This document shows positions 29,443 through 38,036 of a stretch of DNA of 41,248 bases, in pieces. The translations under genes were made by a program, and so were the position numbers. Source of the stretch: Nitrososphaerales archaeon (GTDB lineage: Archaea; Thermoproteota; Nitrososphaeria; Nitrososphaerales; Gagatemarchaeaceae); assembly GCA_030038365.1 (NCBI GenBank), contig JASHPA010000015.1, forward strand, positions 1 through 41,248. The letters run 5' to 3'. The notes under the pieces were generated by a model that worked only from the letters and a program-made list of their open reading frames with translations, was not told the DNA's origin and searched no databases. Position 1 is the first letter of the stretch. Each line of letters begins with the position of its first letter.

Positions 29443-30328
29443 GTTTCTTCACCCAGTCGACCGTCCTCTTCAGCCCGGTCTCAAGGTCGATGTTGTAGCT
29501 GTACCCCAACCTGTCCTTCATCTTCTCGAGGGAAGGATAGCTCACCATGGGCTCCGATTCGGCCTCGCTCCTGGGTGGGAGCAGCCGCAACTCCGAGCTT
29601 GAGGCAGTAAGTTTCTTGATGAGCTCCGCAAGTTCGCGTATGCTGAGCACCCTCTCACCTCCAAAGTTGAAAGCCTGTCCGATGGCCTCAGACCTCTCAA
29701 GCAGAGCTACGACGAGCTTCCCGTAATTGGACGCATGGCAGGGAGCCGTGGTATCCCGGCCAGAGTTGAAGAGACTGATCGGCTGATTCTCGAGACAGGA
29801 CTTGATGAACCTCGGTACGGCGCGGTTCATGGCGTCGTACTCCCCGAAGAGGAGCCAGGACCTCGTTATCGCGACAGGCAGACCCTTCGCCCTGTAGTAT
29901 CCCATCGCGAAAGCCTCGGCAGCGACCTTCGAGTAGTCGTAGGGCACGCGCGGGTTGAAAGATGTCTCCTCCGTCACGGGATTGACCTTAGGCGCGCCGT
30001 ACACATTCGCAGAACTTGCGCACACGAAACGTGACACCTTCTTCCTAGCCGCAAGCTCGAGCATGTTCAGGGTCCCGTAGCTGTTGACATCAAAGGCGGT
30101 GTGGGGGTCGTCGAGGGTCTTCTTGAGGTCCGCAATCGCGGCCAGGTGAACGACCGCCTCGAAGTCTATCTTCGATAGCGTGTCGAAGACGAACGATTTG
30201 TCGGCGACGCTCCCTCTGTTCGTTTCCCCCACGACATCGGTGGGGATTGGTTCGTGACCATGGGTCGAGAGGTATTCAATGACGTGCCTTGCCACGAACC
30301 CGGAGGCGCCGGTTACGAGAACCTTCAC
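29435..30328 (-). CDS. NAD-dependent epimerase/dehydratase
   Basis: VTGASGFVARHVIEYL, YDYSKVAAE, RSWLLFG. Confidence 0.93.
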   Translation of the reverse strand: MKVLVTGASGFVARHVIEYLSTHGHEPIPTDVVGETNRGSVADKSFVFDTLSKIDFEAVVHLAAIADLKKTLDDPHTAFDVNSYGTLNMLELAARKKVSRFVCASSANVYGAPKVNPVTEETSFNPRVPYDYSKVAAEAFAMGYYRAKGLPVAITRSWLLFGEYDAMNRAVPRFIKSCLENQPISLFNSGRDTTAPCHASNYGKLVVALLERSEAIGQAFNFGGERVLSIRELAELIKKLTASSSELRLLPPRSEAESEPMVSYPSLEKMKDRLGYSYNIDLETGLKRTVDWVKKLS

Positions 30329-30372
30329 GCTGCTCAGGCCTCCAGCGTACTCGTTTTAAAAAGCTCAGTCCG

Positions 30373-30753
30373 TTAAGCGAGGACCTCTCTGTAGGACTGA
30401 GCGAACGGAGGGTCGATTACCCCGGAGACCAGCTTCTCGTTCCCCTGCGGATCTAGAATCGGCATCGCCGTCGCGTGATAGGGAAGGTCGAGCGCGTCGA
30501 GCCTCTCATCATCCTCTATCTCGGAGACCTTCCTCAGTCCTCCCTCTCCTGCCTCGAAGTGATAGACCTTGACGATCCGTCTTTCTCCGAAACCTCCTCC
30601 CCGTCCGCCAGCCGCCGTCGAGCCGTCCGGAAGCTGGAGCACGTAGATGTCGTTGGGCGAATCGGGGGTCCTGAGGTCGATCGGTTTGGAGGTGACGTAG
30701 ACCCTCCTCCCCTTCGAGTTCACCAGCTCAAGGAACTCTGACAGGCCATCCAT
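30373..30753 (-). CDS. Hypothetical protein
   Basis: 126-aa ORF; no family recognised. Confidence 0.6.
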   Translation of the reverse strand: MDGLSEFLELVNSKGRRVYVTSKPIDLRTPDSPNDIYVLQLPDGSTAAGGRGGGFGERRIVKVYHFEAGEGGLRKVSEIEDDERLDALDLPYHATAMPILDPQGNEKLVSGVIDPPFAQSYREVLA

Positions 30754-30792
30754 GGCCGCAGGCTCACGTTGCCACGTTTAAGGGTTGGAGGC

Positions 30793-31713
30793 CTATATCT
30801 GAAGGGCGGCCCTGAGGTTCTTGTAGCGATTCCGGATGGTGACCTCGGTCACGCCGGCCGCCTGGGCTATGTCCCTCTGGGTCTTCTCCTCTCCGGAGAG
30901 TGTGCTTGCCACGTACAACGCCGAGGCGGCGAGACCCACAGGGTCCTTACCTGCGGCGACCCCGCTCTGCCTCGCCCTGGCGATTATCTCCAGCGCTCTG
31001 CGCCTGGTCTTTTCTCCGGCCCCCACCTTCGACGCGATCTTAGCGACCGACTTGGCGGGGTCTGGGACGGGCATCTTGATGTCCATCTCGCGGATGAGCA
31101 GCCTGTATGACCTCGCGAGGTCCTTCTTCCCGATGTTCGCGACCTGGGCCACGTCCTTTAGGGTTCTCGGTATCTCGCTGTCTCTGCACGCTGCATAGAG
31201 CGATGCTGCGATCATCTCGGTGATTGACCTGCCCCTTATGAGCCCTCTCTCGAGCGCCTTCCTGTAGACATATGCGGCCCTCTCGATTATCTCATCGGAG
31301 AGCGACAGTTTGTCGGAAAAGGTCCTGAGCTGTACGAACGCGCGGCTGAGGTTCCTGTCGGACGACTCGTGGACCTGGCTCCTCCTGTCCCAAGTCCTCA
31401 GTCTGTCGACGGTGCTCCTCATGCTGCCAGAGATGGGCCTGCCGGTCGAGTCAGCGTTCCGTGTCCCTATCATGGTTGAAAGGCCCATGTCGTGGGCGGC
31501 GATCGAAGTCGGCAGCCCCGCCCTGCTTTCGTCCTTACCCTCCTCCCTCGAGGAGGACCTCCATTCGGGACCCGTATCCTCTATCTTCTCCTTGACCACG
31601 AACCCGCAGTTGCTGCAAACCAGCTCCCCTGTCTCAGAGTCCATGACCATCGGACCCTTCCCACAGCGCGGGCACTTGTCGAGGGCTCGCTGCAAGCGGA
31701 GCTGACGAGCCAT
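30793..31713 (-). CDS. tfb: Transcription initiation factor B (TFB/TFIIB)
   Basis: Zn ribbon CPRCGKGPMVMDSETGELVCSNCGFV plus two cyclin folds (SLYAACRDSEIPRTLKDVAQVANIGKK; VTEVTIRNRYKNL). Confidence 0.95.
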   Translation of the reverse strand: MARQLRLQRALDKCPRCGKGPMVMDSETGELVCSNCGFVVKEKIEDTGPEWRSSSREEGKDESRAGLPTSIAAHDMGLSTMIGTRNADSTGRPISGSMRSTVDRLRTWDRRSQVHESSDRNLSRAFVQLRTFSDKLSLSDEIIERAAYVYRKALERGLIRGRSITEMIAASLYAACRDSEIPRTLKDVAQVANIGKKDLARSYRLLIREMDIKMPVPDPAKSVAKIASKVGAGEKTRRRALEIIARARQSGVAAGKDPVGLAASALYVASTLSGEEKTQRDIAQAAGVTEVTIRNRYKNLRAALQI

Positions 31714-31771
31714 GTCTTTTTCAACCAACACAGAAAATCACATATGTAATAAGTTAAGGATATATTTATAC

Positions 31772-31796
31772 TTAGTAGTAGCATTAAACCTACTAA
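31772..31796. promoter_or_regulatory. Candidate palindromic operator TTAGTAG-N11-CTACTAA upstream of the tfb TATA box
   Basis: 7-bp inverted repeat; TATAAATATA-like element lies between it and tfb on the minus strand. Confidence 0.4.
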
Positions 31797-31866
31797 ATCA
31801 TCCTTACCTATCTTGGTCAACTGCCGCTGACCGGAATCTGGCGCGGCTTGCCTGCTCCCAGTCCGA

Positions 31867-33045
31867 CTAGTTGGCGAATTCTAGGGCCAGAGAGGCCAGC
31901 GAGAGGGTGCCGTACTTCAGCACGTCCTCGTCTACCTTGAACTTTGAGCTGTGGTTGGGACTGTCGCATCCCTTCGAGGTGTTGCCCGTCCCTAGGTAAT
32001 AGAACGTCCCCGGGGCCTTCTGCTGGAACCGGGAGAAGTCCTCCGCACCCATCCGAGGGTCGGCCCGTATCGTCTTCATGCGGGGTATCCTCCTGAGTGT
32101 CTTCGCGACCCTCTCTGTCACCTTCTCGTCGTTGTACACGACCGGGTACGTGTCCTTCTGGAAGTCGATTACACAGGATCCGCCATAGGCCTCGCAGGTC
32201 GAGGCCACGACACGCCTCATGTCGGCGATGGCCTTGCTCCTCGTGTTCTTCTCGAACGTCCGTATGGTTCCCTCGAGGACCACCTCGTCGGGGATGATGT
32301 TGTTCTTGGTACCGCCATGGACGCTGCACACGGAGATCACGAACGGCCTTATGGGGTTGACCATCCTCCCGGAGAGTCCCTGCAGCGCGATCGTCACCTG
32401 CGCCGCGATGTAGACGGGGTCGATTGCGCGATGCGGGGCTGAGCCGTGGCCACCCCTGCCGATCACCCGGATTTTGAAGGCGTCAGGTTTCGCCATGAAG
32501 GGTCCTCCTCTCACCCCGTACACTCCCGACGGCATGTCCGCCGCGATGTGAAGGCCGAAGACGTAGTCCACCCTTGGGTTCTCCATCGCGCCTTCATCGA
32601 TCATCGGCTTCGCTCCACCGTTGCCCCCGGATTCCTCCGCCGGCTGGAAGAGGAACTTCACGTCCCCTCCGAGCTGCTTCCTGTGCTTCGCCAGCAGGGC
32701 CGCGGCGCCCAGCAGCATCGCCACATGTGTGTCGTGGCCGCAGGCGTGCATCACGCCCTTCCTCTTTGACTTGAACTCGAGGTCGACCTCCTCCTGGAGC
32801 GGGAGCGCGTCCATGTCGGCCCTGAGTGCAACGACCTTTCCGTTCTTCCCCGACCTGAGGAGACCCACGACGCCCGTGCCACCGACACCTGTTTTCACTT
32901 CGATTCCCAGCGACCTGAGCTCCTTCGCTACCAGTCTGGCAGTCGCTACTTCATGATGAGCGAGTTCGGGGTTCTGGTGTATCGTCCTTCTGATCTCGAT
33001 TATCCTAGGCTCCAGCCTCTTGACCTCTTGGGCCAGATCTTGCAA
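31867..33045 (-). CDS. M20-family amidohydrolase/N-acyl-amino acid deacylase
   Basis: LRADMDALPLQEE, MHACGHDTHVAMLLGAAALL, MGAEDFSRFQQKAPGTFYYLGTGN. Confidence 0.93.
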   Translation of the reverse strand: MQDLAQEVKRLEPRIIEIRRTIHQNPELAHHEVATARLVAKELRSLGIEVKTGVGGTGVVGLLRSGKNGKVVALRADMDALPLQEEVDLEFKSKRKGVMHACGHDTHVAMLLGAAALLAKHRKQLGGDVKFLFQPAEESGGNGGAKPMIDEGAMENPRVDYVFGLHIAADMPSGVYGVRGGPFMAKPDAFKIRVIGRGGHGSAPHRAIDPVYIAAQVTIALQGLSGRMVNPIRPFVISVCSVHGGTKNNIIPDEVVLEGTIRTFEKNTRSKAIADMRRVVASTCEAYGGSCVIDFQKDTYPVVYNDEKVTERVAKTLRRIPRMKTIRADPRMGAEDFSRFQQKAPGTFYYLGTGNTSKGCDSPNHSSKFKVDEDVLKYGTLSLASLALEFAN

Positions 33046-33553
33046 CGGATGCTGTTCGGCCTATCGCAATAAATCCGTTTTGATGGTATGCTGGGTGACA
33101 TCCTAGACGCACGTTTGTTGTTTTTCTTTCATGGCGCCTAAATGTGTTATCTGCTTTGTACTCATGGATCAGCTAACGCAGACCGGGACCAAGCCTCCTC
33201 GTCCGGGTCGAAGAAGAACCATCCCTTCTGCGCTCAGAATCGAACTCTATGCGCGAGCCGAAGAACTTCGGAAGAAAGGACTAGTTCCGAATTGAAACCA
33301 CAGGACCCTACAGAAGCAAGAGCAAAGGTACAATCTTAACGAGAAGAGGGAAATCATACGTACGGCGTGCCGATTGCTACTCAATCCGCGTCGTCATGCG
33401 AGACGCAGCTCTGTTCTACGACCATGTTGGTCTGACAATTGAAAGGAAGAAGAGCCAGTCTGGAGCGGCACCTAGGCTACCGCAAAATCTAGCAGGAGTT
33501 TCAGATGCAGTGGGGGCGGCGGGAGTTTCACCCGCCTACGCATGCTACTCCCG

Positions 33554-33658
33554 CGCCGGGGGTAGGATTCGAACCCACGAGACCCGGATGGGTCACAGGC
33601 TCTCAAGGCCCGCGCATTACTGTGTAGGTCTTTTCCTAGACCACTCTGCTACCCCGGC
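33554..33658 (-). tRNA. tRNA-Ser(UGA), with apparent 19-nt D-loop insertion/intron (about 33618-33636)
   Basis: Acceptor GCCGGGG/CCCCGGC, anticodon arm CGGGC-CTTGAGA-GCCTG, long variable arm GACCC-ATCC-GGGTC, T arm GTGGG-TTCGAAT-CCTAC, discriminator G. Confidence 0.88.
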
Positions 33659-34217
33659 TTAGAGTTAGCTTCATTTGAATTGGCTTCTTATCTTTTGCCC
33701 AAAGCCTCGGCCTATCTGCCGCGGCAGAGTCTTCATCACCTCTTCGTGCACCCCTTCTTTTGTGCAATGGAAGCTTGTTCTTTCGAGGCTCGATAATTTC
33801 CAAGTGGAACAGCCAGGCCGACGCAAGGCTGCCGTCGAGGTCGAAATTTTCGTCCTCTTTTTCTCTCAAAATGCAGTCATAACCCGCTTCTTTATCTCGT
33901 AGCACCACCACTCCATGAATGTCCGGTCACCTTTCTGGCTTAGTACACTATCTTCTTGACTGTCGCTTTTCTCCTTTTCCTCCGAAACGGAGTCGAACCT
34001 TCTGTCCACCCAAACCTGTGAACAATTCAGCATCGGATAGGTCTCTTTCCATCGACTCGAGCCTCTTTTTCTTGTCGAGATGGAATCCAACTGTGAAAGA
34101 GACGCCTTCTTTGTGACGTACAATTGAATCAAGAAGATGTACTTAATCACCATATCACCGAAGTCGCTTTAGCCCCATGTCAATCGTTATTACCTGTGGG
34201 TCTGGTGCAGAAGTGAC

Positions 34218-35108
34218 TTGCCTCCCATAAAGAGGGTTAGCGTGTTGGGCGCCGGACTGATGGGTCACGGAATAGCCCAGGTCTCTGCACAGACTGCGGG
34301 CTACGAAGTAACTTTGCTAGACGTGAAACAGGAGTTCCTCGATCGAGGAATGACGATGATCAAGGACAGTCTTTCAAAGTTCGTTTCGAAGAAGACGATA
34401 ACCAAAGACGATGCCGAGTCAGCTCTTGCAAGGATTCACCCGACTCTCGACCTGAAAGAAGCTGTGGCAGGTTCGCAGCTCGTGATTGAGGCATCCACTG
34501 AGGACCCAAAGCTCAAACTTGACCTGTATCGAAGAGTAGCCGACTACGCGGGACCGGAGACGACACTAGCCTCCAACACGTCTTCGATTAGCATCACTTT
34601 GCTGGGAGGCGCTACCAAGAACCCTGCCAACGTCGTGGGCATGCACTTCTTCAACCCTCCCCAGCTGATGCCGCTCATCGAGATAACGCGAGGCCGGAGA
34701 ACCTCAGACTCTGCGGTCGCCGTAATCAAGGAGGCCGCATCGGCGATGAAGAAGGAGACTGTCCTCTGCAAGAAGGACTCTCCTGGGTTCATCGTCAACA
34801 GGATATTGGTGCCGGCGCTCAACGAGGCCGCGTTCCTTGTGGATGAGGGGGTCGCTGACCCGGAGGATATCGACAAGGCAATCATGCTAGGCCTAAGCTG
34901 GCCGATGGGTCCGCTGAAGCTCTTGGACTATGTCGGCCTGGACACGACCCTCAACATATCCCAGGTCTTCATGCAGGAGTTTCAAGACGACAAATATCGC
35001 CCATCGCTGCTGCTCAGGCAGATGGTCAGGGCCGGATTCCTGGGTAGGAAGTCTGGCAAGGGGTTCTACGAATGGCCCTCGCCCAGCACGGCTAAGACGA
35101 CAACTTAG
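34218..35108 (+). CDS. 3-hydroxyacyl-CoA dehydrogenase (start may lie slightly downstream)
   Basis: VSVLGAGLMGHGIAQVSA, ASNTSSISIT, GMHFFNPPQLMPLIEI, DSPGFIVNRILVPALNEA. Confidence 0.95.
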   Translation: MPPIKRVSVLGAGLMGHGIAQVSAQTAGYEVTLLDVKQEFLDRGMTMIKDSLSKFVSKKTITKDDAESALARIHPTLDLKEAVAGSQLVIEASTEDPKLKLDLYRRVADYAGPETTLASNTSSISITLLGGATKNPANVVGMHFFNPPQLMPLIEITRGRRTSDSAVAVIKEAASAMKKETVLCKKDSPGFIVNRILVPALNEAAFLVDEGVADPEDIDKAIMLGLSWPMGPLKLLDYVGLDTTLNISQVFMQEFQDDKYRPSLLLRQMVRAGFLGRKSGKGFYEWPSPSTAKTTT

Positions 35109-35493
35109 CGCGTATCTCGTCGGGCACCGGCATCGGTTTCCCGTCGCTGCCCACGACCACGTGGACCGTGTGGCCCCTGCAGAGAAGCTCCATCGACGGC
35201 AGCTTGTATACCTCGTTCTCGAATCGCATGCTCGTCTTACCTATCTTGGCAAGCCGCGTCCTGACGAGCAACTCGTCGTCGAAGCGCGCCGGGGCCAGAT
35301 AGTTGGCCTGCACCTCGATGACGGGGATGAAGATTCCCAGGTGCTCGATGTCCCTGTAGACTATGCCCTTGGAGCGTAGCAGCTCGACCCTGCCCGACTC
35401 GAACCACACGAGGAAGTTCGCGTAATAGACGACCCGCATCGTATCGGTGTCAGCGTACCTGACTCTCGTCAGAATTTCGTGCTCAACGACCAT
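35092..35493 (-). CDS. 4HBT-type acyl-CoA thioesterase (YbgC-like)
   Basis: TRVRYADTDTMRVVYYANFLVWFESGRVELLRSKG. Confidence 0.93.
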   Translation of the reverse strand: MVVEHEILTRVRYADTDTMRVVYYANFLVWFESGRVELLRSKGIVYRDIEHLGIFIPVIEVQANYLAPARFDDELLVRTRLAKIGKTSMRFENEVYKLPSMELLCRGHTVHVVVGSDGKPMPVPDEIRAKLSS

Positions 35494-35573
35494 GGCCGAC
35501 GCCGGACCTATCCCGCGCAGGCTCTTTTGCGTTCCCGACCCGGGAAAATCTTATCTCACGTCGGAAGAGGGAT

Positions 35574-36056
35574 GTGTGCCGGTTCATGGTCGTCTATAGA
35601 CGCGCGAACAGACAGTATGTCGCGATGTCGGAGAAAGAGGTTTGGGACTTCCTCGATTCCCGGAACAAGTTGTTCGTTGGCTTCACGAGGGAAGACGGCT
35701 TTCCCCATGTCTCTCCCCTCTGGTTCTGCATCGAAAACCGCCGAATCTACCTCAGGACCCACGACTATAAGACCAAGACGCGACTGGCGAAGACCGGCAA
35801 GGCTTGCTGCGTCATAGACGATGGGTTCCTGTACAGGGAACTGCGAGGAGTGATTGTCTGGGGCAAATCACGGGTGCTCACAGATGAGAAGACGATAGAA
35901 CGGGTCAACAAGAAGCTGGACAAAAAGTACGAGAAACAGCAGTGGAGCTCCGGCGAGATGCCTCCAGGTTGGGTGGCCGAAAGGAAGCGGGAGAAGCGCG
36001 CTTTCATCGAGATCATACCCGAGAGGATAGATTCCTGGGACAATAGCAAGGTCTAG
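35574..36056 (+). CDS. Pyridoxamine 5'-phosphate oxidase-like flavin-binding protein
   Basis: FVGFTREDGFPHVSPLWFCIENRRIYLRTHDYKTKTRLAKTGKACCVID. Confidence 0.8.
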   Translation: MCRFMVVYRRANRQYVAMSEKEVWDFLDSRNKLFVGFTREDGFPHVSPLWFCIENRRIYLRTHDYKTKTRLAKTGKACCVIDDGFLYRELRGVIVWGKSRVLTDEKTIERVNKKLDKKYEKQQWSSGEMPPGWVAERKREKRAFIEIIPERIDSWDNSKV

Positions 36057-36631
36057 CCAGTACGCCAGACCTCATCCTCGCTACCCTCTAGGACGTTCGT
36101 CTGCCTAGCCGCATTGAAGAGGTAGGTCGAGAGTCTGTTCAGGAAGGGCATCAGCTCCAGATTGACCTTCTCCGCGCGCGCGAGGGTCACCACGCTCCTT
36201 TCCGCCCTCCTGCAGACGGACCTCGCGAGGTGCAGATGGGCCGAGAGAGGGACCCCTCCCGGGAGTATGAAGCTGGTGAGACGTGGGAGTTTCTCCTGCA
36301 GGTCGTCGATCATCTGCTCGAGCTTCTTCGTGTCGTCGCTCCCTATCCTCGGTACTCTGTCAGGCTGTCCTTCCGTCAATTCCGACGCCAGGTCCGCACC
36401 CGCCACGAACAGCTTGCCCTGAATCCACTTTAGGTTCCTAGTGATCTCCTCGTGTTTGCTGACCGAGACAGCGACGCCGATGCAGCTGTTGAGCTCGTCG
36501 ATGTTGCCGTATGCCTCGACTCTGGGACTGTCCTTCTTCACGCGTTTCGAACCGTAAAGTCCGGTCTCTCCAGCATCTCCGCGTCTTGTGTACAAGGCTA
36601 GGTGAGCGACGAGAGCCTCATCAACATACAT
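36053..36631 (-). CDS. PduO-type cob(I)alamin adenosyltransferase
   Basis: LYTRRGDAGETGLYGSKRVKKDSPRVEAYGNIDELNSCIGVA, LPGGVPLSAHLHLARSVCRRAERSVV, LNRLSTYLFNAAR. Confidence 0.93.
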   Translation of the reverse strand: MYVDEALVAHLALYTRRGDAGETGLYGSKRVKKDSPRVEAYGNIDELNSCIGVAVSVSKHEEITRNLKWIQGKLFVAGADLASELTEGQPDRVPRIGSDDTKKLEQMIDDLQEKLPRLTSFILPGGVPLSAHLHLARSVCRRAERSVVTLARAEKVNLELMPFLNRLSTYLFNAARQTNVLEGSEDEVWRTG

Positions 36632-36782
36632 AAGCCGTTCGAAAATCCGATTTTGCTACAATAGAACGCTTTCGAGCCTTCGAGGAGGGCTGACGAAGCC
36701 GAAATGGGAATAAATTTGAACCAACCCGCTAAATTGTCTTCACCTGTCTTGCTAATAGATGTGGATGGTGTTTATCGCGTCT

Positions 36783-37460
36783 ATGCGATCAGAACTTATC
36801 CAGAACAGGGTGGGGCGTCCCGTAAAGGACGTCTACGGGCGGTACTGTGGTTCGGTGATTGGATTCTCGATAGATAGTTCCGGGGAGCTGAAGTCGATAG
36901 GACTCGATCAGTGCGAGGGCCGATTCCAGGAGTTCGCGAGCAATAGAATCATCTCTGACAAGGACGGGTTTATCATGATACCTGTCTGGAAGGTTGCAGC
37001 GGATGGGCTCGGCAGGGAAACCGAGACGGTTAGGAGGAGAGCGCAAGCGCTTGCCGACCTCGAGAAGGAGGGAGAGGTTCCCCAAGAGCTCCGCGAGGAA
37101 GTGCATAGTCAGTATGACGGCGAATTCAAGAGACTGAGGGAGTCATACGTTAACCTCGGGGCGGAGGTGCGTGGGCTCATCGAGGCCCTGGACCGTCAGG
37201 CCAGGTCACTCGACAGGTTCCTTCTGAACCTCAAAATCCAGTTCCGGTCAGGCGAGATCGATGACGGAACTTTCAAGGCCGAGGCGGAGTATTGCGCTAT
37301 GATCAAACAGAGGGACACGAAGGAGCGAGACGACATGAGGAGGCTCCTCACAACTGTGATTGACCCTGTGCTTACGGGCAACGTCGCCTCCGTAGTTGGG
37401 GGAGCACCCGTCGAGCAAAGAACCGTAGAGGTACCCGTTCCACAGGTCGCCTCGAGGTAA
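36783..37460 (+). CDS. cdvA: CdvA-like protein (PRC-barrel + coiled coil)
   Basis: N-terminal PRC-barrel-like NRVGRPVKDVYGRYCGSVIGFSIDSSGELKSIGLDQCEGRFQEF followed by helical region; resembles thaumarchaeal CdvA from memory. Confidence 0.7.
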   Translation: MRSELIQNRVGRPVKDVYGRYCGSVIGFSIDSSGELKSIGLDQCEGRFQEFASNRIISDKDGFIMIPVWKVAADGLGRETETVRRRAQALADLEKEGEVPQELREEVHSQYDGEFKRLRESYVNLGAEVRGLIEALDRQARSLDRFLLNLKIQFRSGEIDDGTFKAEAEYCAMIKQRDTKERDDMRRLLTTVIDPVLTGNVASVVGGAPVEQRTVEVPVPQVASR

Positions 37461-37550
37461 CCAAGCCGCTTTCGCCTCAGGGAGCACAGGCCGTCGTCGC
37501 AGAGAGGAAACGACGAAAACAAAGCGTAGGATGAGGTCGAGTACATCTTC

Positions 37551-38036
37551 TTGATTGTCTCTCTTCCGCTGATAGCGAAGAGCGTGAAAGTCAACCGGCT
37601 GAGGCTGGTCCTTGTCGCCTCCATCTCGCTCATCATCGTCACGAACGCGACCTTCATGATGGGGTTGATGAGTTCAGCGAGGATCCTAGTGACAGTCCTC
37701 GTTTTCCTGTTCACGTTCATCCCAATCTCACTTACCTTCCTCGAGACCGTATCACGGACCAACCAGAGCCTCTCGCTTTTCAGGAGTCTGGGCGCGAAGA
37801 AACGCACTGTCGTCGTATCACTTCTCATCAGTCTGGCCGCTGCAGGCGCCGCCGGAGCACTAATCGGCGCGTTGGCAGGTTCATTGTTGCTGGTCAGCGT
37901 CCAGGGAGCGGCATCGCTTCTGCATCCTTTCCCACAGCTCTTACTGCAAGCGGGATACGTCCTGGGGTCGTTCGGAGGAGGGATTGCGGCAGCGACAATC
38001 TTCTGGGTGTTGCTATCATGGAACAGGTCGGACTGA
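37551..38036 (+). CDS. Compact FtsX-like ABC permease, four predicted TM segments, no large extracellular domain
   Basis: LFRSLGAKKRTVVVSLLISLAAAGAAGALIGALAGS is the FtsX-domain coupling motif plus TM3; an in-frame stop immediately upstream excludes N-terminal extension. Confidence 0.75.
   Translation: MIVSLPLIAKSVKVNRLRLVLVASISLIIVTNATFMMGLMSSARILVTVLVFLFTFIPISLTFLETVSRTNQSLSLFRSLGAKKRTVVVSLLISLAAAGAAGALIGALAGSLLLVSVQGAASLLHPFPQLLLQAGYVLGSFGGGIAAATIFWVLLSWNRSD

Noticed and set aside
33396-33662. 88-aa ORF GGRIRTHETRMGHRLSRPAHYCVGLFLDHSATPA
   Set aside because: Its C-terminal half is the antisense of the tRNA-Ser gene, a classic false ORF.
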